Notes under the pieces: generated by a model | Told to the model about the DNA's origin: nothing | The model's input: the letters and a program-made list of their open reading frames with translations, nothing else | Database searches by the model: none | Source of the DNA: Suillus spraguei | Lineage: Eukaryota > Basidiomycota > Agaricomycetes > Boletales > Suillaceae | Assembly (NCBI GenBank): GCA_016800925.1 | Contig: JABCPU010000082.1 | Location: 124,001 to 188,000 of the forward strand | Length of the DNA stretch: 64,000 nt | Reading direction: 5' to 3' | Program-made: the position numbers and the translations under genes | Shown: piece after piece, positions 19,365 to 32,416 of the stretch | Position numbering within the stretch: position 1 is the stretch's first letter | Layout of the letters: the number at the start of each line of letters is the position of its first letter

Positions 19365-22300
19365 ATGGAGGAACAGTACCTCTGTGATTGTCTTATGAAA
19401 TGTGCAGGTGTTCGTCAGCATGTATCTCGAGCAACCTACTATCGTCATGCAAAATATCGCACTCCCAAGTCTACCGTCTTTGATAAAACTCTCACCACAT
19501 TGATCCAGGCCAATTCTGCCAATTCCAGCAGTGTCCAGCTCAATAACTCGGACGTGGATGTCCAGCCCACACACCATCATACTCTCAAGCGTAGACGCAT
19601 TGACAGTGGCACTAGCACACATGCACTGTCTGATGATAAACAGATCATTACAGATGTGCTGACTTATTGTCACTCACCAGGGTGATGCACTCGAGGGACA
19701 CCATGATGTGCCTCAGGTCCGTCCTGATGTGCTTGATCCTGGGCTGGATGACTTGGACACACACGCAGGGCAAGATGACTCAGATGTGTATACAGGGCAG
19801 GATGACGCTTCTGGGTTGCAGACTCTTGAGGACTCCCAGGGACATAACAGAGACGAGAATGTGCCACCCCATGAGCCCGAGGAGGAAGAAATTCGAGGGG
19901 GTCCTAATGATGCAGACCCTCGAACAGATCATACCATTGGGCTGAATGATGCAGACCTAGCAGAACTATCTCGACTCTCTCGACTCGATGATATCAAAGA
20001 TGCAATGATACTTATCCAGGCTCTTCGTAGTGCAACATTAGACGATGGAGTTATCAACATTGAGCCAGATGCTCTTGAACGCCTTCGCAACCCGCCTCGA
20101 GAGATTCTGAGTATCGATGACCCTGACATACTACTGTCGCTAAAGCTATTCCTTGCCGATACCACCGAAGCTGCATACAGTTCAATACGTAGTGCTATCA
20201 TGGAACGCTTTCCTGATTCCGAAGTGTTATCACACTATCAAATCCGTCGTCGAGTCGCTCTACTTAGTGGGATTCAGCCTATCGTGCATGACATGTGCAT
20301 AGACTCGTGCATAGCGTTTTGCGGGCCCTGGAGACACCATGATAAGTGTCCGAAGTGCGGTCAAGATCGTTATGACCAGAATATCTTACGCAAGAGTCGA
20401 GGGAGAAAAAAAATACCTGTTCGAGTCTTCGAGACTGTCCCTGTCGCAGACCAGATTCAAGCACTTTGGAGGGATCCCAGCAGTGCGCAAAAGATGCAAT
20501 ACCGGGATGATACAACCAATGCTCTTCTTGCAAAGCTCAGGGAAAATGGTGGTGTTGTCGATGCTTACGAAGATTTCTTTCACGGGAGAGACTATCTTGA
20601 CGCTGTCAGATCTGGAAAGATCAAAGATGGTGATCCTATACTAATGCTTTCGATCGACGGCGCTCAGCTGTACGAGAGTAAGCAATCAGACTGTTGGATA
20701 TATATTTGGGTAGTATTCGACCATCACCCACAGGAACGCTACAAAAAGAAGTACGTTCTACCTGGAGGATTCATTCCCGGTCCCAATAAGCAAAGAACGT
20801 GGACTCGTTCTTGTTTCCTGGCCTATATCATCTTGCGGCTGTTCAGCGTGAGGGTCTCACCATCTGGGATGCATCACGAAATCGTGTATTCAATTCAATG
20901 CCCTTCCTCGCTCTTGCAACTGCAGATGGCCCGGGTATGGTCTATCTCAATGGGCTCGTAGGTTCGCATGGAGGTAATGGATGTCGACTTTACTGTGGTT
21001 CAAGAGGGCGCCATAAACCAGGTGCCGGCGGACACTATTATCCAGCACTCCTCAAGCCAATCCATTACGATCACCCTGGTTCTAACCATCCCGATATCGA
21101 TGTTGAGAGCCTCCCTGCTGCATCTTCAGGGAATTATCTTGAGAACCTTAAGCACCTGTGGAATCACACACCCAAACTCAGTATGAGCAGCGTTGTCTCC
21201 AAACGGGTATCTCCAAACCACTATCTTTCTCAGTATCCAACCCAATAACATCCTTGGTATTCCTAACTGCTTCGGATCTGACATCATGCACCTCGCTGCA
21301 ATCAATATTGCCGACGAACTCATTCCCATCTGGCGTGGCTCTTCTCGGTGCGAACCTACTGACAACAAAGAGACATGGGACTGGGCTGTTCTTAAGGGTC
21401 GTGTATGGCAAGACCACGGTAAAGCTGTAGCAGATGCAACTCCCTACCTTCCTGGATCATTTGATCGGCCCCCTCACAACCTGCACAGAAAATCAACAGT
21501 GGATACAAGGCTTGGGAGTACTTACTCTATCTCTTTGGCCTCGGACCTGCAATCCTCTATGGTGTTCTCCCGACATCTACTGGAAGAACTTCTGCAAACT
21601 CGTTCGTGGGATTTGGATCATGCAACAACACAAAATTCTCGCAGCTGACTTGTGTGAAGCTCATGGGATGCTCACACAGTTCGAGAAGGAGTTTGAGCTC
21701 CTGTACTATCAGCATCGTGTTGACCGCCTCCATTTCATGCGGCCATGGGCACATTCACTTGGACATCTCGCACCTGAGACTGTCACCAAGGGTCCTCCGA
21801 TCTGCTCCTCACAGTGGACTATGGAGTGGACAATTGGTAACCTAGGTCATGAAATTTGTTTGCATTCTCAGCCATATGCTAACTTGTCCGAACGTGGCGT
21901 TCGACATTGTCAAGTCAATGCACTCAAAGTCATGATTCCGACTCTTGACCCACAGACAGACACACTCCCGCGCTGTTCCATTGACCTGGGTATGGATATG
22001 TACTACTAAACAAACGAGAACGCACTCCCCATCACCTACCACTACATGAAGCAACTGCCCTTGTTTCATACCTGTGCACCCATGGTATCAACACTACTGC
22101 AAGTCAATGTCCCCGAATTGTTCGATGGGCTCGTCTGTGAATTCCATATGGCCAAGTCGCACGATCAAGTTGGAAGGAAAATGCTATGACACGTATGCCA
22201 CGCATGGCCCGCAATGTAAAGGTAAGTCAGCACTACTTTGAATTGTGGTACTACAGCTAAAAAACGATACTCCAGCTTTGTATTGATGACCAGATACAAT

Positions 22301-22628
22301 TCAGCGAGGTTCAGTTTTATTTTCAGATAAACTTCGATTGAATTGTCAAGACTCTCGCTCTTGTATCCCTATATTCCATGCCTGATTACGACCTTCTACG
22401 AGAGTCTTACAATACATTATACTCATGCACACATCAAGGCAACGAAGCGCTCGTGGTTGTTGAGGTCTTCACAATTCAAGCTGTCATTGCGATGGTCCCC
22501 ATAAGCTCCCCAACAACCCAGAACTTCATTTCTTCCTTGTTGAAAAACCTGGTCTTGACGTTGCTCAGTTTGCAGGCCATGTTGATGAGGACAATGAGGA
22601 CGGAGATGGAGATGATGAGGAGGTATAA
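19365..22628 (+). pseudogene. Plavaka-family transposase, frameshifted
   Basis: Motifs of the family appear in order but in different frames. The N-terminal putative zinc region has CDCLMKCAG and YYRHAK. Then come CGPWRHHDKCPKCGQDRYD, MLSIDGAQLYESKQSDCWIY, YVLPGGFIPGPNK, SFLFPGLYHLAAVQREGL, GCRLYCGSRGRHKPG, IPNCFGSDIMHLAA and QWTMEWTIGNLG. The C-terminus is an acidic tail ending at 22628. The catalytic part is in an RNase H-like fold related to CACTA transposases. The frame changes at about 20790, 21200, 21470 and twice after 22010; the first is a one-base loss in the NKQKN region. Some breaks could be introns, but not all, so the copy is probably inactive. Confidence 0.8.
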
Positions 22629-22674
22629 ATGTACATTTCAGAGTCTATTACACATGTCCTTGAACTACAACCAG

Positions 22675-23405
22675 TCATACGACAAAATAGCCATCCAATA
22701 AGCTGTCTGTTTCACTCTCGGACTCCGTAGTACTGCCAGTGTCAACTTGAAAAGTACGGGGTGGAATGGTAGTTGTAGACATAGTGGCGCACACGACAAA
22801 ATAGCCATCCAGTAGGCTGTCTGTTTCACTCTTGGACTCCATAGTACTGCCAGTGTCAACTTGAAAAGTACGGGGTGGAATGGTAGTTGTAATGGGAGTT
22901 GTCGGGTTGTCGCCAGCATCGCTCTCAGACTCCGTTACAGTTACACTGCCAGTATCGACAGTTCGAAGTGGAATAGTAATGGTAGTCAGATTGATGGTCG
23001 TGACTGTGGTATCTAGTTCACTCTCGGACTCTGTCACACTGCCAGTATCGAAAGTTTGAAGTGCCGTAGATGTAGGACACCTTCAAATGAGTCAATTCGA
23101 TCAATAACGAAAATTAAGACAAATAACACACTCATGTATTAGCAGACTCTTTGAACCGTTGTTTAATGAGATGCTCTTGCTCTGGGTTTGTACGCCAGTA
23201 TGCAGGATCAAGGAGGAGATCATCTGATGCTGTTATCAGACCTGGAGGCATGTCGGACTCAGAGACACTAATGCTATGGAAGATATACCTTTAACAGTTA
23301 AGTTTTTCAACAGATGGAATGTACCTCGTATCAGCATCGTAGCCTTCAATATCTGGATCAGACAACATGTCAAAAAAATCTCGAACAGCCTGTGGTAGTG
23401 ACATA
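22675..23405 (-). CDS. Accessory ORF of the Plavaka-type element with internal repeats
   Basis: On the strand opposite to the transposase, exons begin at the ATG at 23405 (MSLPQAVRDFFDMLSD). They continue through ISVSESDMPPGLITASDDLL and AYWRTNPEQEHLIKQRFKE, and reach a serine/threonine/glutamate-rich region with a duplicated 38-residue unit (DTGSTTESESETDSLLDGYF). Exon joins are only partly resolved around 23100-23150. I do not recognise a known domain. Tail-to-tail placement with the transposase inside the element suggests it is element-encoded. Confidence 0.45.
22680..22888. repeat. Tandem direct repeat, 114-bp period
   Basis: The unit starting CGACAAAATAGCCATCC at 22680 recurs at 22794 with few differences. 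The period is a multiple of three and stays open on the minus strand. Confidence 0.85.
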
Positions 23406-23531
23406 GCGTATGTGAAAGGGACTTAGTGAATTTCCAGTTGGTCTTACTAATCGGAGATTAAACTTATATAATGTCTTCCTTCTATCATCACTGCGCTACA
23501 CAGACATAATTTCCATCTCGCTGTTAACATC

Positions 23532-25798
23532 ATGAATATACATAACACTCAGTCTTTTCAGAGCTTTCCAGGTAGTCTTTCACATCAGTTGAATCTGATA
23601 GACACACGTGAAACCCCCAACCAGTACAATTTCGTACCCCCATCTACCATGGATGGGTATGATTCTTCTTCCGTAGACTCGTTGAGCATTTCGAGTGGGG
23701 GATCTTCATTCAGCTCTTTTTTCTCTAGAAACAGCAGCCACTAATCACTAGACTCACAGAATAGCGCATATATGCACCTCGAGAGCCAATTAGAGGATTC
23801 GAAACAGCATATACAGCTGCTTGAACAGCGGAACCAACAGCTTGCATGGGATAGAGATCTTCTTTCAGCACAAGTAGCAGCATTACAGTGGGTTGATTTA
23901 TTTGAGTGATCTATCTACTGACTCATTTTGCAGGAGTTCATTTGTCATGCTTACCAACTCACTTGGACAAAATGGCCACATTGTTGATACTGTTGCCACA
24001 AGCAGTGCCAATGAAGCAGACAGGGATCTCAGTCCTGATGATTACAAACATGTCAATTTTTGGACTTGCTCCAAGTGGACGTTGCATGTTCAAGCTGAGA
24101 AAGCTGTTACAAAGCTAGGGTCCAGTTCCACAAGCACACAGCGGGGATTGACGAGGCTTGCAAAAGGCAAGAATGTTGCATGTCAATTCATTGAAGATGC
24201 TACTGGTGTGCCTGTCAATGGACACAGAGCAAAGGCTGCACATAGTGTGTTTACCACATACCTCCATCAGTTGAATCAAGCCGGTGTGAAACTGCCTAGC
24301 AGTTGGTCTCAAGTCCCTCTCGACCTCAAAGAGGGTTTCTACCATGCGATAAGGATGAATTATATTGAGTTCAGATACTGCACTGACAACTGGAAAGCTG
24401 AGCATCTTGCAACACAGAACTACTCACAATGGTACAAATGCCACATTGAAGGCAATTGGAAGAGAGGATGATCAAAGCAACAACATCACAAGATGACGGC
24501 AAGGCTGCGGAATCATCAACATCGCTTGTAAAGAAGCCAAAAACCAGAGTGACAGCACCAGACGAGTCAGACCTTGAGTATATGGACATCGATATCCCAC
24601 CTTGTGTCACCTCTAACCAATCTCCTGTTGTCATTGCCTCTCCCACTCATGACACTCTCAATGACTTCATAGATCCAGCACTAAAGGCTCTGAGTGCTTT
24701 CTCCAACCCAAATAATCCCCCATCATTCCCAATTGCTATTGCTGGCACCATCCCGGAGGCAAGAGAGTCGGAGCCTGTTGCTGTTCCTGCCACTACTACT
24801 AACATGCCTGCCACCATGGATGCACTCGCCGGATGTTCTAAGCCCTGTTCATCTCGCACGAATGAGGAGAAGAGCAGCCTTGTGATTCCAGAGGTAAGAT
24901 CAAGATGGGTTCAATTAATCATTTCATTATTCTAACGTCACTTCTACTTTTTCTAAGGTGAAAAACCCACTGTTGTAAGTCTCAATATTTCTTGATTGAT
25001 GGTCGAAGTACTAACAGCTGTTTGAATATCAGCAAAGCTAGGATCGCTGGTGTGTCGGGGACATTCCGACTTGGAGGGCCCACATACACAAGCACAGCAC
25101 CGGCATCAAGCTCATCAAGTTCTTCGTCTATTCCTGCAACTCTGAGTCCATCAACTATTCCTGTGACTGTGAACATGATTCCTGTGACAACAACCACAAT
25201 TCCTGCAACTACAGACACGATTCCTGCAACCATGGATGTGATTCCCACGACCATGGATGTGATTAATGCGACCATGGACATGATTCCTGCGACCACCACT
25301 ATCATCACTAAGCCCAAGGCAAAACCAAAACCTCATCTGGTCAAAGCTACCACATCGCTGAAAGATCCAAATGCACCAAGCAAAGCCAAGGTGATGTGCA
25401 TCCAGAAGACAATAAATGCACAGTGAGCCTATATTATTGATGCCAGAGAACTTATTCTAACAGTGCTTGACAGGAATTTATGCGCAGCTGCATGGAAATC
25501 CGCCGGAAATCTACTGGGCACAGCCAAACAATTCAAAGGATACTGGGAGCAACTTCCTGCTGCAGAGAAAGCAGTATGTGATTGTTTTGTTATTACTACT
25601 CGATGATCTGATGTACTCCTCAGGTATTTGAAGCGCAAGCTCAAACATTGGTACATTTTTTTCTACTATTAGTATACAAAAGCTAACTACTTTCTACAGT
25701 TGGCAACAAACACATTGGCAGCTACTAGTACCACTGCCAGTGGGCCTTGAGGCAACACTGAGGAGGAGTTCGCTGGATCTGATGGAGATGAGTAGTGG
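23532..25798 (+). CDS. Accessory protein of the Plavaka-type element, HMG-box-like C-terminus
   Basis: Exons trace from MNIHNTQSFQSFPG through a glutamine-rich coiled-coil-like part (23760-23890). Next is a globular region with NFWTCSKWTLHVQAEKAV and AKGKNVACQFIEDATG. A Ser/Thr/Pro linker follows, with tandem IPATMD-type repeats at 25125-25310. The C-terminal region reads KDPNAPSKAKV, AAAWKSAGN, FKGYWEQLPAAEKA and FEAQAQTL, which resembles an HMG box. An acidic tail EEEFAGSDGDE ends at 25788 in a shifted frame. Function is inferred only: proteins with HMG-like domains accompany some fungal DNA transposons. Exon edges near 24460 and 25720 are uncertain. Confidence 0.5.
25125..25310 (+). repeat. 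In-frame degenerate tandem repeat (ATTCCTGCNACC units)
   Basis: Units encoding IP(A/V)T(T/M)(D/T)x repeat about ten times in the linker of the accessory protein. Likely a flexible or slippage-prone tract. Confidence 0.7.
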
Positions 25799-26124
25799 AT
25801 GGCAGGTGCGAGTGTGGGTGTGCGCATTGGGATGTGGTAGGGATGCACGTTTCGAGCAGTGCATTTGTTTCTCTTTTATTCAATGTGTTTTGCTCTGCAT
25901 GGATGTGTTTTGTTGTATATCCTTCCATAGTGATATCTATCAATACCTATCAATATATTTATTTATTTATTTCTCTATCAATGTGATTAAATTGCGAACG
26001 TAGAAACAGTTCAGAATGCGATCGAATGGGTTTCAATGTGTAAATATTTCTCTTTCAATGTGTACCAATGAGATCGAAAAAAGTCTCATTTTTGTTGTTA
26101 CACATCGATGCAGATTAAAACATA
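25799..26124. other. AT-rich non-coding tail of the Plavaka-type element
   Basis: Rich in TTTATTTA and TATCAATA runs, with no trusted gene. The Harbinger-like insertion begins at its right edge. Confidence 0.4.
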
Positions 26125-26140
26125 GGGCCCGTTCGGCAAC
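26125..26140 (+). repeat. Left TIR of Harbinger-like element
   Basis: Sixteen bases, one mismatch to the reverse complement of 35145-35160. Confidence 0.8.
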
Positions 26141-26521
26141 TGTTTGTTTGCATCTGTTTCATTTTTTTTCATCCATTTGCGTCCGATTCAAACAATGAAA
26201 TGGAAAAATGTGTTTGGCAATGTGTTCGTTTCATTAGATATCTGTCATGCTGCATAATGCAGCGTCGCACTAGTACTCATTTGCTCGCTCTAGTCAATCA
26301 AATATCCCACTGTCCCTACTCTGTCAACCACTACCAGTCTACTACCATGGCAATCTCTCTCTCGTCAGATACCAATTCACTGCAGGAACCTCTGAGTCAA
26401 GATCAGGCTGTCAGTACCAAGAAGATTCCACAGAATGCAAAGTGGCTTTCAGGAGATGATGCAACACTCCTCGACTCTCTCAAGACTTTTGCTGATGGAA
26501 ACTCAGCTGATAATGGCACCT

Positions 26522-27249
26522 TGTCATATACCATACTTCTAATCTCAGATCCGACCATATCTGATCAGATCTGATCGATTCCATATCCGTCCAGTCCACA
26601 GATCCTGTCTGGACCACCCATCCGAATGTGCTCACTTCTCGCACCTTAACTCCCTTGTGTATATCCACGTCTATCTCCTTTCGTCATTCCTCCTGTTTCC
26701 AGTATTCCGGCTATGTATATTTCCCTCCTATGTCACTGATCTGCTGTGCATTAACTAATAGACTTCCGTTACACTTCGTACATAGCCCTCAGTCCCGGAC
26801 CTGTTGATTATCCGTCTCAGATACTTACAGTATATAAACCACTTGTAAATCTCTGTAGAACCTTAGTTCGAATATCATTTTAGATTCTGCTCATTCTGCT
26901 TCCTCCGGACTTAAGCCACTTTCTGCTCTAAGTCACCTTCCGAGACTTAGGATTGATTCCTATAGTCTATATCTCCGACTCTATCTTCGATAGTCTATCT
27001 CCGTTAGTTTCTAGTTAGGAACTCGTTCCAAAGCTAGTCTTAATCTTCGTTCCATTCTTATGTTCTGGATAACCTTCAGATGTATCATATCCGATACCTT
27101 CGAATGTCCGGATCCATCACGCAACCCCTTCTGGATCTTCGGACGAATAACTTCTCCCTGAAATAAGGGCATTACTCGAGAAAGGGGCACAGTGCACGAA
27201 CTGAGGCCAAAGCCCTTCGAATCTCTCTACCTTGAGTACGGTCTTAACA
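26522..27249 (+). repeat. 5' LTR of Gypsy element
   Basis: Begins TGTCATATACC and ends GTCTTAACA. It matches 33599-34361 along its length except for a missing block of about 36 bp near 26720 and scattered C-to-T type differences. The 5-bp duplication CACCT flanks it at 26517-26521. Confidence 0.9.
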
Positions 27250-27302
27250 GTATATTCGAACTCAAACCTTTCCAAGTAACTTTTAAACCATTCCATATCA
27301 TG

Positions 27303-28620
27303 CCTCCCCATAAAACTCAAAACACTCTCCGAGGAGCCGACTTGGTCCGATCCAATGAGATCCCACACCCATTGTCCAAACATTCACCAGTTTCTCTCAA
27401 TGCCGCGCAAGCATGAGCGACATAGGTCAAAGTATTTCCGCTCGTCAAGCCAGACCGGATCCGTAACACCAACTCGGAACCCGGATGACCCAGACTTCAA
27501 TTCGCGCCCGACCATTTGCTTTGACGATGAGCTGCACAGTAACCCACCAGATGATGAAGGTGATGATCCGGACAATGAGGACCGGATGACGAAGAACATA
27601 AAATCCACCTGAGCCCCAGGACCAGGTCCTAGCCCAACTATCCGTAGCCATCAATCACCTCGCTCGCAGTAGCCGTGTACCCCCACCTCAGATGATAGCA
27701 AAGTCAAAATCCGTGAGCCGGATACCTTCGATGGGTCCGAACCTCGCAAGCTCCGGCATTCTTCGTCCAATGTGAGCTCAACTTCCAGAGCAAACCTAAT
27801 GCTTTCCGTTCCGGACACGCTAAAGTCAATTTCGCCCAATCCTACCTTAAGGGTATGGCTCTCGAGTGGTTTGAACCGGATCTCCTTTCGGACGGATATA
27901 GCAACCGTCCGGACTGGATGGATGACTACTCCGAGTTCATGCTCGAGCTCCAAACCAATTTCGGACCACACGATCCCTCGGAGATGCAGAAATGCAGTTA
28001 GAACAACTCCACATGCGTGACGGACAGCGCATCAACAAGTACGTTGTAGAATTCCAGCGACTTGCCTCCCAAGTACGCGAATGGGGAGACGGAGCCCTAC
28101 GACGCCAATTCTACAATGGACTTCCGGCCCGAATCAAAGATGAGATTAGTCGCATGGGTAAACCCACTACCCTTTCGGAGTTCAAGACTCTCGCCCAGAC
28201 CATCGACGCCCGTTACTGGGACGGAGGGGCGAAGTCACCTGAGAGAGTAGAACCACCTCTTCCAATCCTCCCAGGCAGTCAACATCCGACCGGACGAATT
28301 CCAACTTCCCGGATCCGATATGCCCAAATTCAATAAACCCACATCCTCCACAACCTCCTCTGCCCCGAAAGTTTCGGATCTTCCTAGCGTTGTTGGTGCG
28401 GATGGAAAGCTAACCACCCAGGAGCGTCAGAGGCGTATTGACAAAAGGCTCTGTATGTTCTGCAGCGGACCTGGTCACACTGCCGGGAATGCACCAAATC
28501 CACTTCGCGCGCTGCCAAAGGCCGCGCTACCGTGCTCACTCCAGAAACGGAACCGGAAGCCTCGGATGAGGCAAAAAATTAGTCCGCGACCCTCCTGACT
28601 CCGTACGGGATGAGGGTCGC
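27303..28620 (+). pseudogene. Gag region of Gypsy element, frameshifted
   Basis: The region begins MPPHKTQNT. A gag core can be followed through FDGSEPRKLRAFFVQCEL, KGMALEWFEPDLL, QRINKYVVEFQRLASQV and FYNGLPARIKDEI, but only across frame changes. A zinc knuckle starts CMFCSGPGHTA (28456-28488); the last cysteine is reached only in another frame. Some breaks precede the knuckle, so translation as one protein is unlikely. Confidence 0.75.
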
Positions 28621-28679
28621 ATTGGCCCAACCCATGCAACGGAACTACGACTCAACCTGTAACTCTTCCTGATCCGAAC

Positions 28680-31600
28680 TCTCTGTGTCCATATGTCTCT
28701 CTTCCGTCTTTCTCCAATATATCTGACTTTCCGGCCCTCATAGACTGTGGTTCCTCCCACTGCTTCATAGACACTGATTTCGTCCGAAAACATAAAATTC
28801 CTACCTATCAGATTCCTCCGCTTCCACTCCGTTTATTTGATGGTACATGCAATAACAATATTGTCGAAGCCATAAACTTATCCGTCCGATTCTCCTCCGG
28901 TGTAATCACTTCCGACACGTTCTACGTCACCCCTTTGGATTCCTCATGTTATATCGTTCTCGGATATAGCTGGCTCACCCGACACAATCCGTTGATTGAC
29001 TGGGTATTGGGCAGCATCGAGTTCCGAACTACTGAACAGGGAATGCCATTAACCCCATCCGCATCACGCTGCCTCCGGACACACTGTCCATGGCAGGAAA
29101 ATCCAATCCGACACCTCCGTTACCTTCGGGTATTCCATCCAAGGAAGATTCCTCCCCTCCAATATCTCCGTTGCCTCAGAGCACCCCATCCGTGGCAGAG
29201 ACTCCGCCTCTGACCAAATCCGAACCCTCCGCTGGTACTTCAGTCCCTAACATATCGTTGATAAACGCAGTGGCCTTTTGCCGTGCCTGCAAGTTAGAAG
29301 GATCTACTCAGTTCAGCATCTACCTCCGTCCCTCCGAAGTAAATCTTCGATCCGCATCCGTATCATCCGATCCTCCAGACCTCTCCAGAATCCCTTCCGA
29401 GTACCACGAATTTGCGGATGTCTTCGACAAAGGCAAAGCCGGACAACTTCCCCTCATCGACCCTACGATCTCAAGATTGAGTTGGAAGAAGGGGCTAGTC
29501 CGCCTCTCGGAACCATATATTCTCTTTCTCCGGTAGAGCTTGAGGCCCTCCGGAAGTTCCTTGATGAAAACATCTCGTCCGGACTCCTCCGTTCCTCATC
29601 TTCTCCCCACGGAGCCCCCGTCCTATTTGTCAAAAAGAAGGATGGATCCCTCCGCCTTTGTGTGGATTTCCGCGGTCTCAACCACATCACCAAGAAAGAC
29701 CGATATCCGTTACCCCTCATTGCCGACCTCCTAGACTCCCCAAGCCGCGCTAAAGTTTATACCAAAATTGATCTCCGATCCGCATATCACCTCGTCCGGA
29801 TAACAGAAGGAGACGAATGGAAGACTTCCTTCCATACGCGCTATGGCTCCTATGAATGGTTGGTGATGCCGGAAGGCCTCACAAATGCTCCGGCAGCTTT
29901 CCAGCGCTTTGTCAATAGCGTGTTTGCCGATATGCTGGACGTATGTGTTGTTGTATATCTGGATGACATCCTTATCTATTCCCAAGACCTTGCAAGTCAT
30001 AAGGAACATGTCCGAGAAGTTTTACGACGTCTCCGTAAACACCGACTATATGCCAAACCCGAGAAATGTGAATTCCATTCATCCTCCGTCGAATATCTTG
30101 GTTACCTCCTATCTCCGGATGGCTTGACAATGTCGTCGAGAAAATCCAGTCTATCATAGACTGGCCAGAACCTCGGAAAGTCAAGGACATCCAATCCTTC
30201 CTCGGATTCGCTAATTTCTATCGTCGTTTCATCTTCAACTACTCGGATATCGTGGTTCCCCTTACTCGACTCACTCGCAAGGGCGTCACTTGGGACTTTT
30301 CCGAGGACTGCCGGAAATCATTTGACGCACTCAAGAAAGCCTTACTCCGCTCCGGTGCTAACGCATTGGATTCCGAATGTTCCTATAGTTGTGGAAACTG
30401 ATGCCTCGGATTATGCTATCGCTGGAATACTATCCATTGTGTGCCCAGACTCGGAACTTGTCCGGTGGCATTTTACTCCGGACACTGTCCGGTGCAGAAC
30501 TCAACTATGATGTCCATGATAAGGAACTACTAGCCATCTATGCTGCATTCCGAACCTGGCGCCATTACCTAGAAGGCTCGTCCGAGCCTATAGATGTGTC
30601 ACGGACCACAAGAACCTTGAGTACTTCTCTACCACCAAACTGCTATCCCATCGTCAGGCCCGCTGGTCCGAGTTCCTCCATCAGTTCAACCTGTTATCCG
30701 TTACCGTCCTGGAAACTCGGAGTCAAGCCAGATTCCCTCACTAGACGATGGGACGTCTACCCTAAAGAGGGGGATAAGGACTATGCTCAGATTAACCCTC
30801 ACAACCTCCGTCCAATATTTGCTTCGGAACAATTAGCTTCGTCCCTACGAGCTTCCATTTTAGCAACTCCGGTCCTTAGAGCAGCTGTTCTTATGGACAC
30901 TGAACACCTCCGGAAAGACATTCTGATAGCACTCCCTAATGACCCCATTGCACAAACACATTTTCCGGTTCCTTCAGATCCGAGATGGACAATAGACGAT
31001 GGTGGATTCCTTTGTTGTGACAACCGCATCTACGTTCCGGATACCAATGATCTACGACTTCGCATCCTCCGGAATTGCCATGACCACCCCCTATCCGGAC
31101 ATTTTGGACAGAATCGTACTCTTGAGCTCATCCGACGCAACTATACCTGGCCCGGAGTACGAGCCTTTGTCAAAGAGTATGTCAGATCCTGCACATCCTG
31201 CGCCCGAGCCAAAGTTCCGAGACATAAGCCCTACGGACTACTCAAGCAACTTCCCGTCCCGGAAAAACCATGGAATTCCATCTCTATGGATTTCATTGAA
31301 CAACTTCCGGACTCATCCGGCTTTACAGCCATCCTCATCATCATAGATCGCTATCCAAGCAAGCCATATTCGTCCCGACCCACGACACCATTACTTCTCC
31401 TGATCTCGCCTGCCTATTTCTCCTCCATGTCTTCTCTAAGCATGGAGTCCCATCCCATGTAACCTCGGATCGAGGAACAGAGTTCGTATCCCACTTCTTC
31501 CGTTCCTTAGGAAAGGCATTGGACATGGTCCTACACTTCACATCCGGATATCATCCGGAAGGGGACGGACAAACAGAACGTGCCAACCAAATGCTGGAAC

Positions 31601-32359
31601 AGTACCTCCGGATCTACTGCAACTATCAGCAGGACAACTGGTCCGAGCTACTGCCCCTCGCAGAGTTCGCATACAATAACGCTCCGAGTGCCACTACCGG
31701 AGTTTCACCTTTCTTCGCCAATAAAGGTTATCATCCGAACATTTCCATCCATCCGGAACGCGACCTATCCTCCATCCGTGCCCAGGAATATGCCCTAGAC
31801 CTTAACAAACTTCACCAGTTCCTCCGAGATGAGATGTCCGAAGCTCAGAAACGCTATCAAGGACCTGCAGACGCTAAAAGACAACCGCTCCAGACTTCCG
31901 GATTGGAGAACAAGTCTTCGTCAAAGCCAAGTACTTCCGCTCCACTCGTCCATCGAAGAAACTTTCGGAAAAGAATTTGGGACCATTTGAAATTATATCC
32001 TGCCCGGGTACTCATTCCTTCGCCATCCGACTTCCGGATTCTATGCATTCCGTACATCCTGTTTTCCATGTCTCGCAGTTAGAGCCAGCAGTTCCGAACA
32101 CCATTCCTAATCGCATCCAACCTCCTCCGCCACCAGTGAAGTCGACGGAGAACCAGAGTACGAGATATCCGAAATCCTGGACTCTAAACTGGACCGTCGT
32201 AGGCACCATTGCCAACTTCTATACCTCGTCCGTTGGTCCGGATACGAAGGAACGGACGAAGAAACTTCCTGGTTACTGGCCACAGAACTCGGAAATGCAT
32301 CGGATCTTGTAGCGGATTTCCACTCAGCATATCCGGACAAGCCTGGTCCCATTGCTTGA
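28680..32359 (+). pseudogene. Pol region (protease, RT, RNase H, integrase, chromodomain), frameshifted
   Basis: The retropepsin motif ALIDCGSSHCFID lies at about 28733-28770. RT spans about 29560-30160 with [24 protein letters not shown] and the catalytic [12 protein letters not shown] at about 29945. RNase H has [13 protein letters not shown] at about 30390. The integrase zinc region has H and C ligands in DHPLSGHFGQ and SCTSCARAK (31080-31215), then ISMDFIEQLP and FTSGYHPEGDGQTERANQ. A chromodomain follows with YEISEILDSK and YLVRWSGYEGTDEETSW, and the stop is near 32359. At least six frame shifts separate these blocks, for example near 29460, 30130, 30340, 30600 and 31350. Confidence 0.85.
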
Positions 32360-32416
32360 AAAGTACATAACGAAATATAAGTACATTGAGGGCAGTAGCG
32401 GAAATCCGGATCTGGA

